From Ferranicluibacter rubi (lineage in GTDB: Bacteria; Pseudomonadota; Alphaproteobacteria; Rhizobiales; Rhizobiaceae): DNA of 64,000 bases. Made by a program: the position numbers and the translations under genes. The DNA lies in contig NZ_JAANCM010000017.1 of assembly GCF_011603255.1 (NCBI RefSeq), positions 1 through 64,000 of the forward strand, written 5' to 3'. Positions within the stretch are counted from its first letter, which is position 1. Every line of letters starts with the position of its first letter. Of this stretch, positions 17,816 to 26,804 are shown one piece after another. The notes beneath the pieces are model-generated. The model was not told the origin of the DNA. It was given only the letters and a program-made list of their open reading frames with translations, and ran no database searches.

Positions 17816-19960
17816 GTGATCCGGAAAAGCTTCAGCGAACCCCCGGAGATCGCATTGTCCGACCAAGCCCCCGTCTTTTCCAGCCTGCCCGTTCCGCCTG
17901 CAGCACACAAGAAGCCGCTGAGCGACACCCGCCACGGCATCACCCGCACCGACGACTATGCCTGGTTCCGGGCCGACAACTGGCAGCAGATGTTCAAGGA
18001 CACCTCCATTCTCGATCCCGAGATCCGCGCGCATCTGGAGGCCGAGAACGCCTATATGAAGGCGGCGATGGCGGAAACCGAGGCGCTGCAGAAGCAGCTT
18101 TTCGCCGAGATGAAGGGCCGCATCAAGGAGGACGACAGCTCCGTACCGATGAAGGACGGGCCGTTCGCCTATGGCACCGCCTTCGTCACCGGCGGCGAGC
18201 AGCCGCGCTACTTCCGCCAGCCGCGCGACGGCGGCGAGCGCGTGGTGCTGCTCGACGGCGACAAGGAGGCTGCGGGCAAGGACTATTTCCGCCTCTCCGG
18301 CATCGACCATTGCACCGATCATTCGCTCGGCATCTGGGGCTATGACGACAAGGGATCGGAATATTTCACGCTTCGCATCCGCGATCTGGCGACCGGCGAG
18401 GACCTGGAAGACGTGATCGCCAACACCGGCGGCGATGGCGCCTGGGCGCCGGACGGCCGCAGCTTCTTCTACACCGTGCTCGACGAGAACCACCGTCCGT
18501 CGAAGATCTTCCACCATGTCATCGGCACGCCGCAGGCTGACGACCGGCTGGTCTACGAGGAGGAAGATCCGGGCTTCTTCATGGGCGTCGGCGCCTCCAT
18601 GCTCGACGACGTGATCTACATCGACATTCACGACCACGAGACCAGCGAATACCTGCTGATCCCCACCTCCGACCTCCATGCCACACCGAAGCTGGTCGCC
18701 GCGCGAGAGACCGGGCTCGAATACTCCATGACCGAGGGCGGCGACGTCTTCTACATCCTGACGAATGCCGATGGCGCCAAGGATTTCAAGATCATGGAAA
18801 CGCCGTTCGACCGGCCGGAGCGGGAGAACTGGCGCGAACTCGTGCCCCACACGCCGGGCCGGCTGATTCTCAACCACATGGCGTTTGCCCGCCACCTCGT
18901 CTGGCTGGAGCGCGAGAACGGCCTGCCGCAGATCAAGATCCGCGACCGCCGCACCGGCGAGGAGCACGCGATCGCCTTCGCCGAGGAAGCCTTCTCGCTC
19001 GGCCTGTCGGGTGCTGCCGAATACGACACCGACGTCATCCGCTTCTCCTACTCCTCGATGACGACACCGAGCCAGCTCTTCGACTACGACATGACGACCC
19101 GCGAGCGGACGCTGCTGAAGACGCAGGAAGTGCCCTCCGGCCACAATCCGGACGACTACGTCACGCGCCGCGTGTTTGCGCCCTCGCATGACGGCGCCTC
19201 CGTGCCGGTGACGCTGCTCTATCGCCGCGATGTGGCCCTCGATGGCTCCGCACCCTGCCTGCTCTATGGTTACGGCGCCTACGGCATGTCCATTCCCGCC
19301 TCGTTCAACACCAATTGCCTGTCGCTGGTGGATCGCGGCTTCGTCTATGCCATCGCCCATATCCGCGGCGGCAAGGACAAGGGCTTTGCCTGGTACGAAG
19401 ACGGCAAGATGGAGAAGAAGACCAACACGTTCAAGGACTTCATCGCGGCGGCCGATTATCTGAATCAGGAACGCTTCACCTCCTACGCGAACATCGTCGC
19501 CGAAGGCGGATCGGCCGGCGGCATGCTGATGGGCGCCGTCGCCAACATGGCACCGGAAAAATTCGGCGGCATCATCGCGGCCGTTCCCTTCGTGGACGTG
19601 CTGAACACCATGCTCGACGACACCCTGCCGCTGACCCCGCCGGAATGGCCGGAATGGGGCAACCCGATCGACGACGAAGCGGCCTATCATCACATCGCCA
19701 GCTACTCGCCCTACGACAATGTGGCGGAAAAACCCTACCCCGCCCTCCTCGCCCTCTCCGGCCTCACCGACCCGCGCGTGACCTATTGGGAGCCGACCAA
19801 GTGGGTGGCGAAGCTGCGCGACAAGACCACGGGCGACCAGCCGATCCTTCTCAAAACCAACATGGGCGCCGACCACGGCGGCGCCTCCGGCCGCTTTCAG
19901 CGGCTGGAGGAGATCGCGTTCGAATATGCGTTTGCGATCAAGGTGGCGCGGAAGATGTGA
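17816..19960 (+). CDS. ptrB: Oligopeptidase B (prolyl oligopeptidase family)
   Basis: 714 residues, family S9A. The N-terminal 400 or so are the seven-bladed propeller that limits access to short peptides; the C terminus is the alpha/beta-hydrolase. The catalytic triad is visible as Ser566 (GGSAGG), Asp652 (GLTDPRV) and His687 (GADHGG). It cleaves after Lys or Arg in oligopeptides. Two starts are possible: GTG 17816 or TTG 17855, the latter with GGAG seven bases upstream and giving a protein closer to usual family starts. No signal peptide, so cytosolic. A RIME-like palindrome follows. Confidence 0.92.
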   Translation: MIRKSFSEPPEIALSDQAPVFSSLPVPPAAHKKPLSDTRHGITRTDDYAWFRADNWQQMFKDTSILDPEIRAHLEAENAYMKAAMAETEALQKQLFAEMKGRIKEDDSSVPMKDGPFAYGTAFVTGGEQPRYFRQPRDGGERVVLLDGDKEAAGKDYFRLSGIDHCTDHSLGIWGYDDKGSEYFTLRIRDLATGEDLEDVIANTGGDGAWAPDGRSFFYTVLDENHRPSKIFHHVIGTPQADDRLVYEEEDPGFFMGVGASMLDDVIYIDIHDHETSEYLLIPTSDLHATPKLVAARETGLEYSMTEGGDVFYILTNADGAKDFKIMETPFDRPERENWRELVPHTPGRLILNHMAFARHLVWLERENGLPQIKIRDRRTGEEHAIAFAEEAFSLGLSGAAEYDTDVIRFSYSSMTTPSQLFDYDMTTRERTLLKTQEVPSGHNPDDYVTRRVFAPSHDGASVPVTLLYRRDVALDGSAPCLLYGYGAYGMSIPASFNTNCLSLVDRGFVYAIAHIRGGKDKGFAWYEDGKMEKKTNTFKDFIAAADYLNQERFTSYANIVAEGGSAGGMLMGAVANMAPEKFGGIIAAVPFVDVLNTMLDDTLPLTPPEWPEWGNPIDDEAAYHHIASYSPYDNVAEKPYPALLALSGLTDPRVTYWEPTKWVAKLRDKTTGDQPILLKTNMGADHGGASGRFQRLEEIAFEYAFAIKVARKM

Positions 19961-19975
19961 GGGGGTAAGGGAGAA

Positions 19976-20147
19976 GAAGAAAGACCCTCTCTGCCCTGCC
20001 GGGCATCTCCCCCACAAGGGGGGAGAAGACTTGGGGCGAGCCGCTCGCTTCAAGAAAATACGTTCAAGATTGTAGCGAAGGTCGTGCCACACGTCTTCTC
20101 CCCCCTTGTGGGGGAGATGGCCGGCAGGCCAGAGAGGGTCTTTCTTC
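19976..20147. repeat. RIME-like large palindrome
   Basis: Arms 19976-20030 and 20093-20147 are complementary over 55 bases with two mismatches, around a 62-base spacer. The CTTCTCC..GGGGGAGATG core matches the Rhizobium-specific intergenic mosaic elements (RIME) as I know them. It lies between the ptrB stop and the DUF2254 gene and could also form the 3' stem of the ptrB transcript. Family assignment is from memory. Confidence 0.75.
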
Positions 20148-20261
20148 CTTTCTACCCCCTCACCTCACCCTCCACACGCACATGCGCCATCTCGAAAATA
20201 CATCACCACGCCCTATAACCCTGCTGCGGTCGCCATCCGGCGGTCCGGTTCGGGAGGTCTC

Positions 20262-21518
20262 ATGCTCAGGTCGAAACGTCTCTGGCAGGTGGTGCGGCTG
20301 TCGCGGCGGTTGTGGGTTCGGGCGACGCTCTATTGTCTTGCGGGGGTTGCGACGGCGCTGGTCGCCATCCTTCTCGGGCCCTTCATTCCGGAGGAGATGA
20401 CGCAGGCCTTCGGGGCGGATGCGGTGGATCCGATCCTCAGCATCATCGCCTCCAGCATGCTCGCCGTCACCACCTTCTCGCTATCGACACTGGTTGCCGC
20501 CAGCGCGGCTGCGGCCAGCGGCGCGACGCCGCGGGCGACGAGCCTGCTGCTTGAGGACACCACCGCCCAGCGGGCGCTCTCGACCTTTCTCGGCACCTTC
20601 CTGTTTTCGCTCGTCGGGCTGATTGCGCTGCATGCCGGGCTCTATGGCGGCGGCGGGCGGCTTGTCCTGTTCATCGTCACGCTCGGCGTCATCGCCGTGA
20701 TCGTGCTGACGCTGTTGCGCTGGATCGACCATCTCTCGACCCTCGGCCGGATCAGCGAGACCATCGACCGGGTGAAGACCGTGGCGATGACGGGCATGCG
20801 CGATCATCTCGAAGATCCGCTTCTCGGCGGCGCGCCGCTCGGGCCCATACCATCCGGTGCCGTGCCGGTCTCGCCTGCCAAGGTCGGCTATATCAAGCAT
20901 ATCGACATGCCGCAGTTGCAGGCGCTCGGTGAGGCGGGCGATCTCGAACTGCATCTGGTCGCGCGGGCCGGGGCCTTCTGCTCGCCGGGCACGCCGATGC
21001 TCTTCGTTCGGACCCGGGCTGCCGGCGGGCTCGACCCCAAGGTGCAACAGGCTATTCTCGACGCCCTGACCATCGGCCCGCGCCGCACCTTCGAGCAGGA
21101 CCCCCGCTTCGGCCTGATCGTGCTCGCCGAAATCGCCTCGCGCTCCCTGTCCTCCGCCATCAACGATCCCGGCACGACGATCGACGTCATGACGGCGATG
21201 GTCGAGGTGCTCGCCGTGGCGCCGAGAGCGGACCATCTGCGCGGCGCGCCCGCGTTCCCGCGCGTGCATGTGCCGCCTGTGACGCTTCGGGATATGTTCG
21301 AGGACGCCTTCCTGCCGATCGCCCGTGACGGCGCCGGCAACCTCGACATCGGCATCCGCCTGCAAAAAAGCCTGCGGGCGCTGGCGGGCCTGCCGGACGG
21401 ACGCATGCACACCATCGCCCGCGAGACCGCGGTGGCCAGCCTCACACGCGGGCTGGATAGCCTCACCTTCGAGGCGGATCGGGAGCGGCTGAAGCGGGAG
21501 GCTTTCGTGGAGGCCTGA
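20262..21518 (+). CDS. DUF2254 membrane protein
   Basis: 418 residues. Four hydrophobic segments fall in the first 160 residues (about 19-40, 64-85, 113-130, 135-155), with the family block SSMLAVTTFSLSTLVAASAA. The C-terminal 250 residues are soluble: KVGYIKHIDMPQLQALGEAG and then SLSSAINDPGTTIDVM, both typical of DUF2254. The function of this family is unknown. The ATG at 20262 has GGGAGG upstream. It stands alone between ptrB and selO. Confidence 0.85.
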   Translation: MLRSKRLWQVVRLSRRLWVRATLYCLAGVATALVAILLGPFIPEEMTQAFGADAVDPILSIIASSMLAVTTFSLSTLVAASAAAASGATPRATSLLLEDTTAQRALSTFLGTFLFSLVGLIALHAGLYGGGGRLVLFIVTLGVIAVIVLTLLRWIDHLSTLGRISETIDRVKTVAMTGMRDHLEDPLLGGAPLGPIPSGAVPVSPAKVGYIKHIDMPQLQALGEAGDLELHLVARAGAFCSPGTPMLFVRTRAAGGLDPKVQQAILDALTIGPRRTFEQDPRFGLIVLAEIASRSLSSAINDPGTTIDVMTAMVEVLAVAPRADHLRGAPAFPRVHVPPVTLRDMFEDAFLPIARDGAGNLDIGIRLQKSLRALAGLPDGRMHTIARETAVASLTRGLDSLTFEADRERLKREAFVEA

Positions 21519-21673
21519 GGCTGGTCTCTCCAGACAAAGACTGTCGCGAACCGCCGCCGGCGCGGGACGCCTGATCGCCCTTTCATGCCGAGACCGCCCA
21601 CCCTATCTAACATTGACGACACCGGTCTTCCGACCGGACCGACGAATAACGGACAAGGCACGGAGCGGAGACG

Positions 21674-23179
21674 ATGATGGAGGCGACGAACAGGACGCGG
21701 GCTGAGACGCCGCCGATCCCCTTCGACAACAGCTATGCACGGCTGCCGGCCAGCTTCTTCTCGCGCGTCGATCCGACGCCGGTCGAAGCGCCGGTGCTGA
21801 TCCGCTTCAACCGGGAATTGGCGGAAGAACTGGGGCTCGATATCGCGCAGCTGGAGGCCGACGGTGCCGCCATCTTTTCCGGCAACACCATCCTTCCCGG
21901 TGCAGAGCCGCTGGCCATGGCCTATTCCGGCCACCAGTTCGGCGGGTTCAACCCGCAGCTCGGCGATGGCCGGGCTATTCTTCTGGGAGAGGTGGTGGAC
22001 CGACATGGACGCCGCCGAGACATTCAGCTGAAGGGTGCCGGCCCTACGCCCTATTCGCGCCGGGGCGACGGGCGCGCGGCGCTTGGGCCCGTGCTCCGCG
22101 AATATATCGTCAGCGAGGCGATGCAGGCGCTCGGCCTGCCGACCACGCGGGCGCTGGCCGCCGTCGTCACCGGCGAGCCGGTCTACCGCGAGACTGTCCA
22201 GCCCGGCGCGGTGCTGACAAGGGTGGCGGCCAGCCACATCAGGGTGGGTACGTTCCAGTTCCACGCCGCGCGCGACGATCGGGCCGGGGTCAAACGGCTG
22301 GCCGACCACGCCATCGCGCGGCATTACCCCGAGCTTGCGAACGACCCGCAGCCCTATCTCGCCTTCCTCTCCGCCTTTGCCGACCGGCAGGCATCGCTGA
22401 TCGCCCGCTGGCTCTCCATCGGCTTCATCCATGGCGTGATGAACACCGACAATGTCGCGATCTCCGGCGAGACCATCGACTTCGGACCCTGCGCTTTTCT
22501 CGATGCCTATGATCCGGCCAAGGTGTTCTCCTCCATCGACCGCAACGGCCGCTATGCCTATGCCGCCCAGCCGGGCATCGGCCAGTGGAACCTCGCGCGA
22601 CTGGCCGAAACGCTGCTGCCGCTTCTCGACACCGACGAGGAGGCCGCCGTCACCGCCGCCAACGGCGTGCTGAAAGCCTATGGTGAGCGCTTCCAGCACC
22701 ATTGGCTTGCCGCCATGCGCGCCAAGCTCGGGCTTTCTACAATTGAGGACGGCGATCTCGATCTCGTGCAGGACCTGCTGACGCATATGCATCAGGAAGA
22801 GGCGGATTTCACGCTCGCCTTCCGCCGGCTGTCGGATCTTGCGGCCGACCCTTCGACGGAAACCGCATTCACCGCTTTGTTCCGCAACCCCGCCAGCACC
22901 AGCCTCTGGCTCGACCGCTGGCGCCGCCGCGTGGAGGCCGAGGGGCGGAGCGCCGAAGACACCGCCGCCGCCATGCGCGCCGTCAACCCCGCCTTCATCC
23001 CCCGCAACCACCGGATCGAGCAGGCCATCGTTGCAGCCCAGACGAACGCGGATTTTTCGCCATTCGACGCCCTCATCCGCGTGCTCGCCCGCCCCTATGA
23101 CGACCAGCCCGACATGGCCCCCTTCGCCGAGCCTCCGGCGCCGGGCGAGGAAGTGCTGCGGACGTTCTGCGGGACGTGA
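21674..23179 (+). CDS. selO: SelO/YdiU protein adenylyltransferase
   Basis: 501 residues, the full length of the family. SelO has a pseudokinase fold that binds ATP upside down and transfers AMP to Ser, Thr or Tyr of proteins in response to redox stress. Conserved blocks include LAMAYSGHQFGGFNPQLGDG, IQLKGAGPTPYSRRGDGRA, the catalytic MNTDN and the metal-binding DFGPCAF. The protein ends RTFCGT; a conserved redox Cys near the C terminus (Sec in animals) is a feature of the family and is present here. ATG 21674 or 21677, with GGAGACG upstream. Confidence 0.93.
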   Translation: MMEATNRTRAETPPIPFDNSYARLPASFFSRVDPTPVEAPVLIRFNRELAEELGLDIAQLEADGAAIFSGNTILPGAEPLAMAYSGHQFGGFNPQLGDGRAILLGEVVDRHGRRRDIQLKGAGPTPYSRRGDGRAALGPVLREYIVSEAMQALGLPTTRALAAVVTGEPVYRETVQPGAVLTRVAASHIRVGTFQFHAARDDRAGVKRLADHAIARHYPELANDPQPYLAFLSAFADRQASLIARWLSIGFIHGVMNTDNVAISGETIDFGPCAFLDAYDPAKVFSSIDRNGRYAYAAQPGIGQWNLARLAETLLPLLDTDEEAAVTAANGVLKAYGERFQHHWLAAMRAKLGLSTIEDGDLDLVQDLLTHMHQEEADFTLAFRRLSDLAADPSTETAFTALFRNPASTSLWLDRWRRRVEAEGRSAEDTAAAMRAVNPAFIPRNHRIEQAIVAAQTNADFSPFDALIRVLARPYDDQPDMAPFAEPPAPGEEVLRTFCGT

Positions 23180-23246
23180 GGGTTGCGAGAGTCTTGCCGT
23201 GAGAGCCGTGATCTGCTATGCGTTACTGCTGATATGAGGTGCTGAA

Positions 23247-23399
23247 ATGGCCGTTAAAACGCTGCCGAAGCCCGCCGAGGCTCAGGAAACACACATCGAT
23301 CGCCTCACCCGCATCGCCGCCGATGCGAAGAGGGAACAAGGCGACACACTCCCGGTGATGACGCGCGACGAAGCACGCGCGTTCTTTTTCAAGACATGA
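23247..23399 (+). CDS. Small putative protein (50 aa), possible partner of the next gene
   Basis: 50 residues from ATG 23247, with GAGGTG five to seven bases upstream, to TGA 23399. It is charged and probably helical (ETHIDRLTRIAADAKREQG), ending DEARAFFFKT. I do not recognise it. Size and its place 42 bases before a 167-residue gene of unknown function resemble an antitoxin or chaperone partner, but no DNA-binding motif is plain. Coding status rests on the ribosome site, composition and arrangement. Confidence 0.45.
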   Translation: MAVKTLPKPAEAQETHIDRLTRIAADAKREQGDTLPVMTRDEARAFFFKT

Positions 23400-23441
23400 T
23401 CTGACGCGACGGCCTATCCGGGTTCTTAAAATGACGTTGGA

Positions 23442-23945
23442 ATGCTGAAAGCGAAAACAGACCCCCGAATTGCCGCCAAACCTCTAAAAATCGTTCTATC
23501 GCCGCACTTCCGACGAGACCTTTATTTCAAGGGCAAACCGCATCTCGAGGAGCCCTTTCTCGATATTTTCCTCGCGATCCAGAACGGCACGCCTCTTCCG
23601 AAATGGGCATACCGCCGTGACATCGATACGACGGACGATGCCCTTCTTCGGCGCGAGGGCATCATGCATCTGCATCTCGGTTCGCAGGGTTCGAACGAGC
23701 TTCTGTTCCTTTTGCAGTTCGAAGCGCATGTTACTTTGCTCGAAATCAGCGATCATCGGCATTTTCAGACCGATCCGCCGGGAACGCTGCTCGTGCGGCT
23801 TCATGAAGCAAAGGTTGCAGCCTATCACGCACACTTGGCGGAGGAGGAAGCCGCAGCAACCGGCCGCTTAGAACTCGAAGCGGCAAAAAAACGGCATGTG
23901 CTGATGAAGGCCGTAAAAGCGGGCATCAAGCCACAAAAGCCTTAA
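23442..23945 (+). CDS. Unrecognised protein, possibly toxin-like
   Basis: 167 residues. The central part has alternating hydrophobic strands (IMHLHLGSQGSNELLFLLQF, then VTLLEISDHRHF) and a conserved-looking SDHRHF, vaguely like the RelE/BrnT toxin fold. The C-terminal 40 residues are a long Ala/Glu/Lys helix with a basic end. I cannot assign a family. The ATG at 23442 is the first possible start after an in-frame stop at 23427 and has only a poor ribosome site, which fits coupling to the small gene upstream. Codon use resembles the neighbours less strongly (more AAA, TTT). Confidence 0.55.
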   Translation: MLKAKTDPRIAAKPLKIVLSPHFRRDLYFKGKPHLEEPFLDIFLAIQNGTPLPKWAYRRDIDTTDDALLRREGIMHLHLGSQGSNELLFLLQFEAHVTLLEISDHRHFQTDPPGTLLVRLHEAKVAAYHAHLAEEEAAATGRLELEAAKKRHVLMKAVKAGIKPQKP

Positions 23946-24243
23946 ACGATGTTTCTCATTCCCCGCGCATCTACCCTGCGAATGATCGTACACACAACCC
24001 CTCCCGCCACCGATTGTGCATTGCGGCATTGACCCGCGCGATGCCTGCCCTAATTTCGCCATAACGGAGCCCGGATCTGCATTCGGCTTCGGCTGCATCA
24101 TTCCCGAAACCGGGATCGGTTTACGACGGAGATTATGCCGCAACTGCAAAGTGTTGGAACGACCTCAACGCGTCATGCATGGCGCGCGGCGCTCCGATGT
24201 CGATATTGACGGGGCGCGCATCGCTGCGCCAGGAGTCTCTTCC

Positions 24244-26568
24244 ATGATCATCTTTACGTCTGTCCTTTTTGCGCTGATCGGACTGGGGCTGACCGGCTTC
24301 GGGGCCTGGCTCGCCGTTCTCGGCGGCAGCTGGTACTATGTGCTGGCGGGTCTTGCCTTTCTTGCAACGGCCATCCTTCTCTCGCGCCACCGGTCGTCGG
24401 CGCTCACCGTCTATGCGGTGTTCATCGTCGCCACACTTGCCTGGGCGCTGTGGGAAGTCGGCTTCGACTGGTGGCAGCTCGGGCCGCGTGGTGGCGTCGT
24501 CATCCTGCTCGGGCTCTGGCTTCTGCTGCCTTCGGTGCGCAAGCCGCTCGGCTTCACCAGCCCGACGGGCCATGTCTACCGTGCCAGCGGCTGGCCGCTC
24601 GGCATTGCCGTCGTGCTCTCGGTCGCGGTCGCGCTTTATTCCATGACGCAGGATCCGCTCGACATGGCCGGCGCGCTGCCGACCACGGTTGCCAATGCGA
24701 CGCCCGCGCTCGGCGGCAACGTGCCGGATGGGGAGTGGCACCAGTATGGCCGCACACAATATGGCCAGCGTTATTCGCCGCTGACGCAGATCACCACGGC
24801 CAACGTCTCGGATCTCAAGGAAGTCTGGCGCTACCAGACCGGCGATGTGAAGCTGCCGGAAGATGTGGGCGAGACGACCTATCAGGTCACACCACTGAAG
24901 ATCGGCGACACGCTCTACGTCTGCACGCCGCACAACTGGGCGATCGCCATCGATGCCGCCACCGGCAAGGAAAAGTGGAAGTTCGACAGCAATTCCGGCA
25001 TGAACCCGGACCGGCAGCACCAGACCTGCCGCGGCGTCACCTATTATGCGGATGCGGCCGCTGCACCCGGAAGCGCCTGCGCCACCCGCGTCTACCTGCC
25101 GACGTCGGATGCCCGCCTGATCGCGCTGGATGCGCAGACCGGCCAGGTCTGTACCGGCTTTGCCGAGCAGGGCACGCTGCGTCTGGAGCAGGGCATGCGC
25201 TACCAGCCGGCCGGCTACTACTACTCCACCTCGCCGCCCGTCATCACCGGCAACAAGATCATCATCGGTGGTGCCGTCAACGACAACTACTCGACGCAGT
25301 CGCAGTCGGGCGTCATCCGCGCCTTCGACGTCAACACCGGCGCCCTCGTCTGGAACTGGGACTCAGGCAACCCCGACGTCACCACGCCTCTGCCGGAAGG
25401 CCAGACCTACACGACCAATTCTCCCAACAGCTGGTCGGTGTTCTCCTATGACGAAGCGCTTGGCCTCGTCTATATCCCGCTCGGCAACCAAGTGCCCGAC
25501 CAGCTCGGCATGGGCCGCAGCGAGAATGTGGAGCGGTTCTCCTCCTCCATCGTCGCGCTCGACATCAACTCGGGACAGCTGCGCTGGGTTCGCCAGACCG
25601 TGCATCACGATCTCTGGGACATGGACGTTCCCGCTCAGCCCGTGCTGCTCGACATCGACGGCCGCCCGGCGCTCGTCGGCCCGACCAAGCAGGGCGATCT
25701 CTACGTGCTCGACCGGCGCACCGGCGAGCCAATCATCCCCGTGAAGGAAATCCCCGCGCCGACCGGGGCTATTCCCGAGGACTTCACCTCGCCCACCCAG
25801 CCGATCTCCGATCTCACCTTCTCTCCGCCGCCGCTGACGGACAAGAACATGTGGGGCGTGAGCATGTTCGACCAGCTGGCCTGCCGCATCGCATTCGAGC
25901 GTCTGAAGTATGACGGGCGCTACACCCCGCCGTCGCTCGAGGGCTCGCTGATCTATCCCGGCAATTTCGGCACCTTCAACTGGGGTTCCGTCGCGGTCGA
26001 TCCGGAAAAGCAGCTGATGTTCGGCATGCCGACCTACCTCGCCTTCACCTCGCAGCTCGTGCCGCGCAGCCAGATCCCGCCGAAGGGGCAGGATCAGAAG
26101 GGCAGCGAACAGGGCCTGAACCGCAATGACGGCGCGCCCTATGGCGTGCTGATGGGGCCGTTCCTCGGGCCGCTCGGCATTCCCTGCCAGGCGCCGCCAT
26201 GGGGCTATGTCGCCGGCGTGGACCTGAAGACCGGCGAGATCGCCTACAAGCACCGCAACGGCACCGTCTACGACATGACGCCGCTGCCCCTGCCCTTCAA
26301 GGTCGGTGTGCCCGGCATCGGCGGCCCGATGATCACCAAGGGCGGCGTCGCCTTCCTCGGTGCGGCCGTCGATAACTACCTGCGCGCCTATGACCTCACG
26401 ACCGGCCGCGAACTCTGGCGCGGCCGCCTGCCCGCCGGCGGCCAGTCCACCCCCATGACCTACAGCACGGATGACGGCACCCAATACGTCGTCATCGTCG
26501 CCGGTGGCCATGGCTCGGTCGGCACCAAGCCGGGGGATTACATCATCGCCTATACGCTGCCGAAGTAA
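24244..26568 (+). CDS. gcd: PQQ-dependent membrane glucose dehydrogenase
   Basis: 774 residues. It oxidises glucose and other aldoses to lactones in the periplasm and passes electrons to ubiquinone. Five N-terminal membrane helices (1-130) precede an eight-bladed PQQ propeller beginning about residue 165 (WHQYGRTQYGQRYSPLTQI); GETTYQVTPLKIGDTLYVCTPHNWAIAID and the TPHN and W-docking motifs are clear. Length is near E. coli Gcd (796). ATG 24244 has AGGAG upstream; a longer frame lacks the membrane start. PQQ synthesis genes are not in the window, so cofactor supply cannot be judged. A good terminator follows. Confidence 0.95.
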   Translation: MIIFTSVLFALIGLGLTGFGAWLAVLGGSWYYVLAGLAFLATAILLSRHRSSALTVYAVFIVATLAWALWEVGFDWWQLGPRGGVVILLGLWLLLPSVRKPLGFTSPTGHVYRASGWPLGIAVVLSVAVALYSMTQDPLDMAGALPTTVANATPALGGNVPDGEWHQYGRTQYGQRYSPLTQITTANVSDLKEVWRYQTGDVKLPEDVGETTYQVTPLKIGDTLYVCTPHNWAIAIDAATGKEKWKFDSNSGMNPDRQHQTCRGVTYYADAAAAPGSACATRVYLPTSDARLIALDAQTGQVCTGFAEQGTLRLEQGMRYQPAGYYYSTSPPVITGNKIIIGGAVNDNYSTQSQSGVIRAFDVNTGALVWNWDSGNPDVTTPLPEGQTYTTNSPNSWSVFSYDEALGLVYIPLGNQVPDQLGMGRSENVERFSSSIVALDINSGQLRWVRQTVHHDLWDMDVPAQPVLLDIDGRPALVGPTKQGDLYVLDRRTGEPIIPVKEIPAPTGAIPEDFTSPTQPISDLTFSPPPLTDKNMWGVSMFDQLACRIAFERLKYDGRYTPPSLEGSLIYPGNFGTFNWGSVAVDPEKQLMFGMPTYLAFTSQLVPRSQIPPKGQDQKGSEQGLNRNDGAPYGVLMGPFLGPLGIPCQAPPWGYVAGVDLKTGEIAYKHRNGTVYDMTPLPLPFKVGVPGIGGPMITKGGVAFLGAAVDNYLRAYDLTTGRELWRGRLPAGGQSTPMTYSTDDGTQYVVIVAGGHGSVGTKPGDYIIAYTLPK

Positions 26569-26591
26569 GGGCAGAGGAACGCGTGACGATC

Positions 26592-26623
26592 GAGCCCGGC
26601 CGCGAGAGCGTGCCGGGCTTTTT
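26592..26623 (+). terminator. Intrinsic terminator of gcd
   Basis: Stem AGCCCGGC (26592-26599) with GCCGGGCT (26611-26618), then TTTTT, 24 bases after the gcd stop. A textbook Rho-independent terminator. Confidence 0.85.
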
Positions 26624-26804
26624 TGTGGTTGGGACCACGGCCTCCAGCACCAAAACCCGTGACATTCATCTGACACACCTCTAAAATACGGGTGGATCGA
26701 ACCGCCATCATCGCTTCCACCGGATTTCGGCCCTGAGCCTTCAGCGACAGAGCGGGAGGCGGAGGGCCTTGTGCTCCCCCCTCCATCCACCCCCTGGAGA
26801 TCCC

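Noticed and set aside
17789-20092. 767-codon minus-strand frame
   Set aside because: It mirrors ptrB, which has a complete catalytic triad; no recognisable domain in the mirror frame.
20888-23011. 707-codon minus-strand frame across DUF2254 and selO
   Set aside because: Antisense to two well-supported genes and no known domain.
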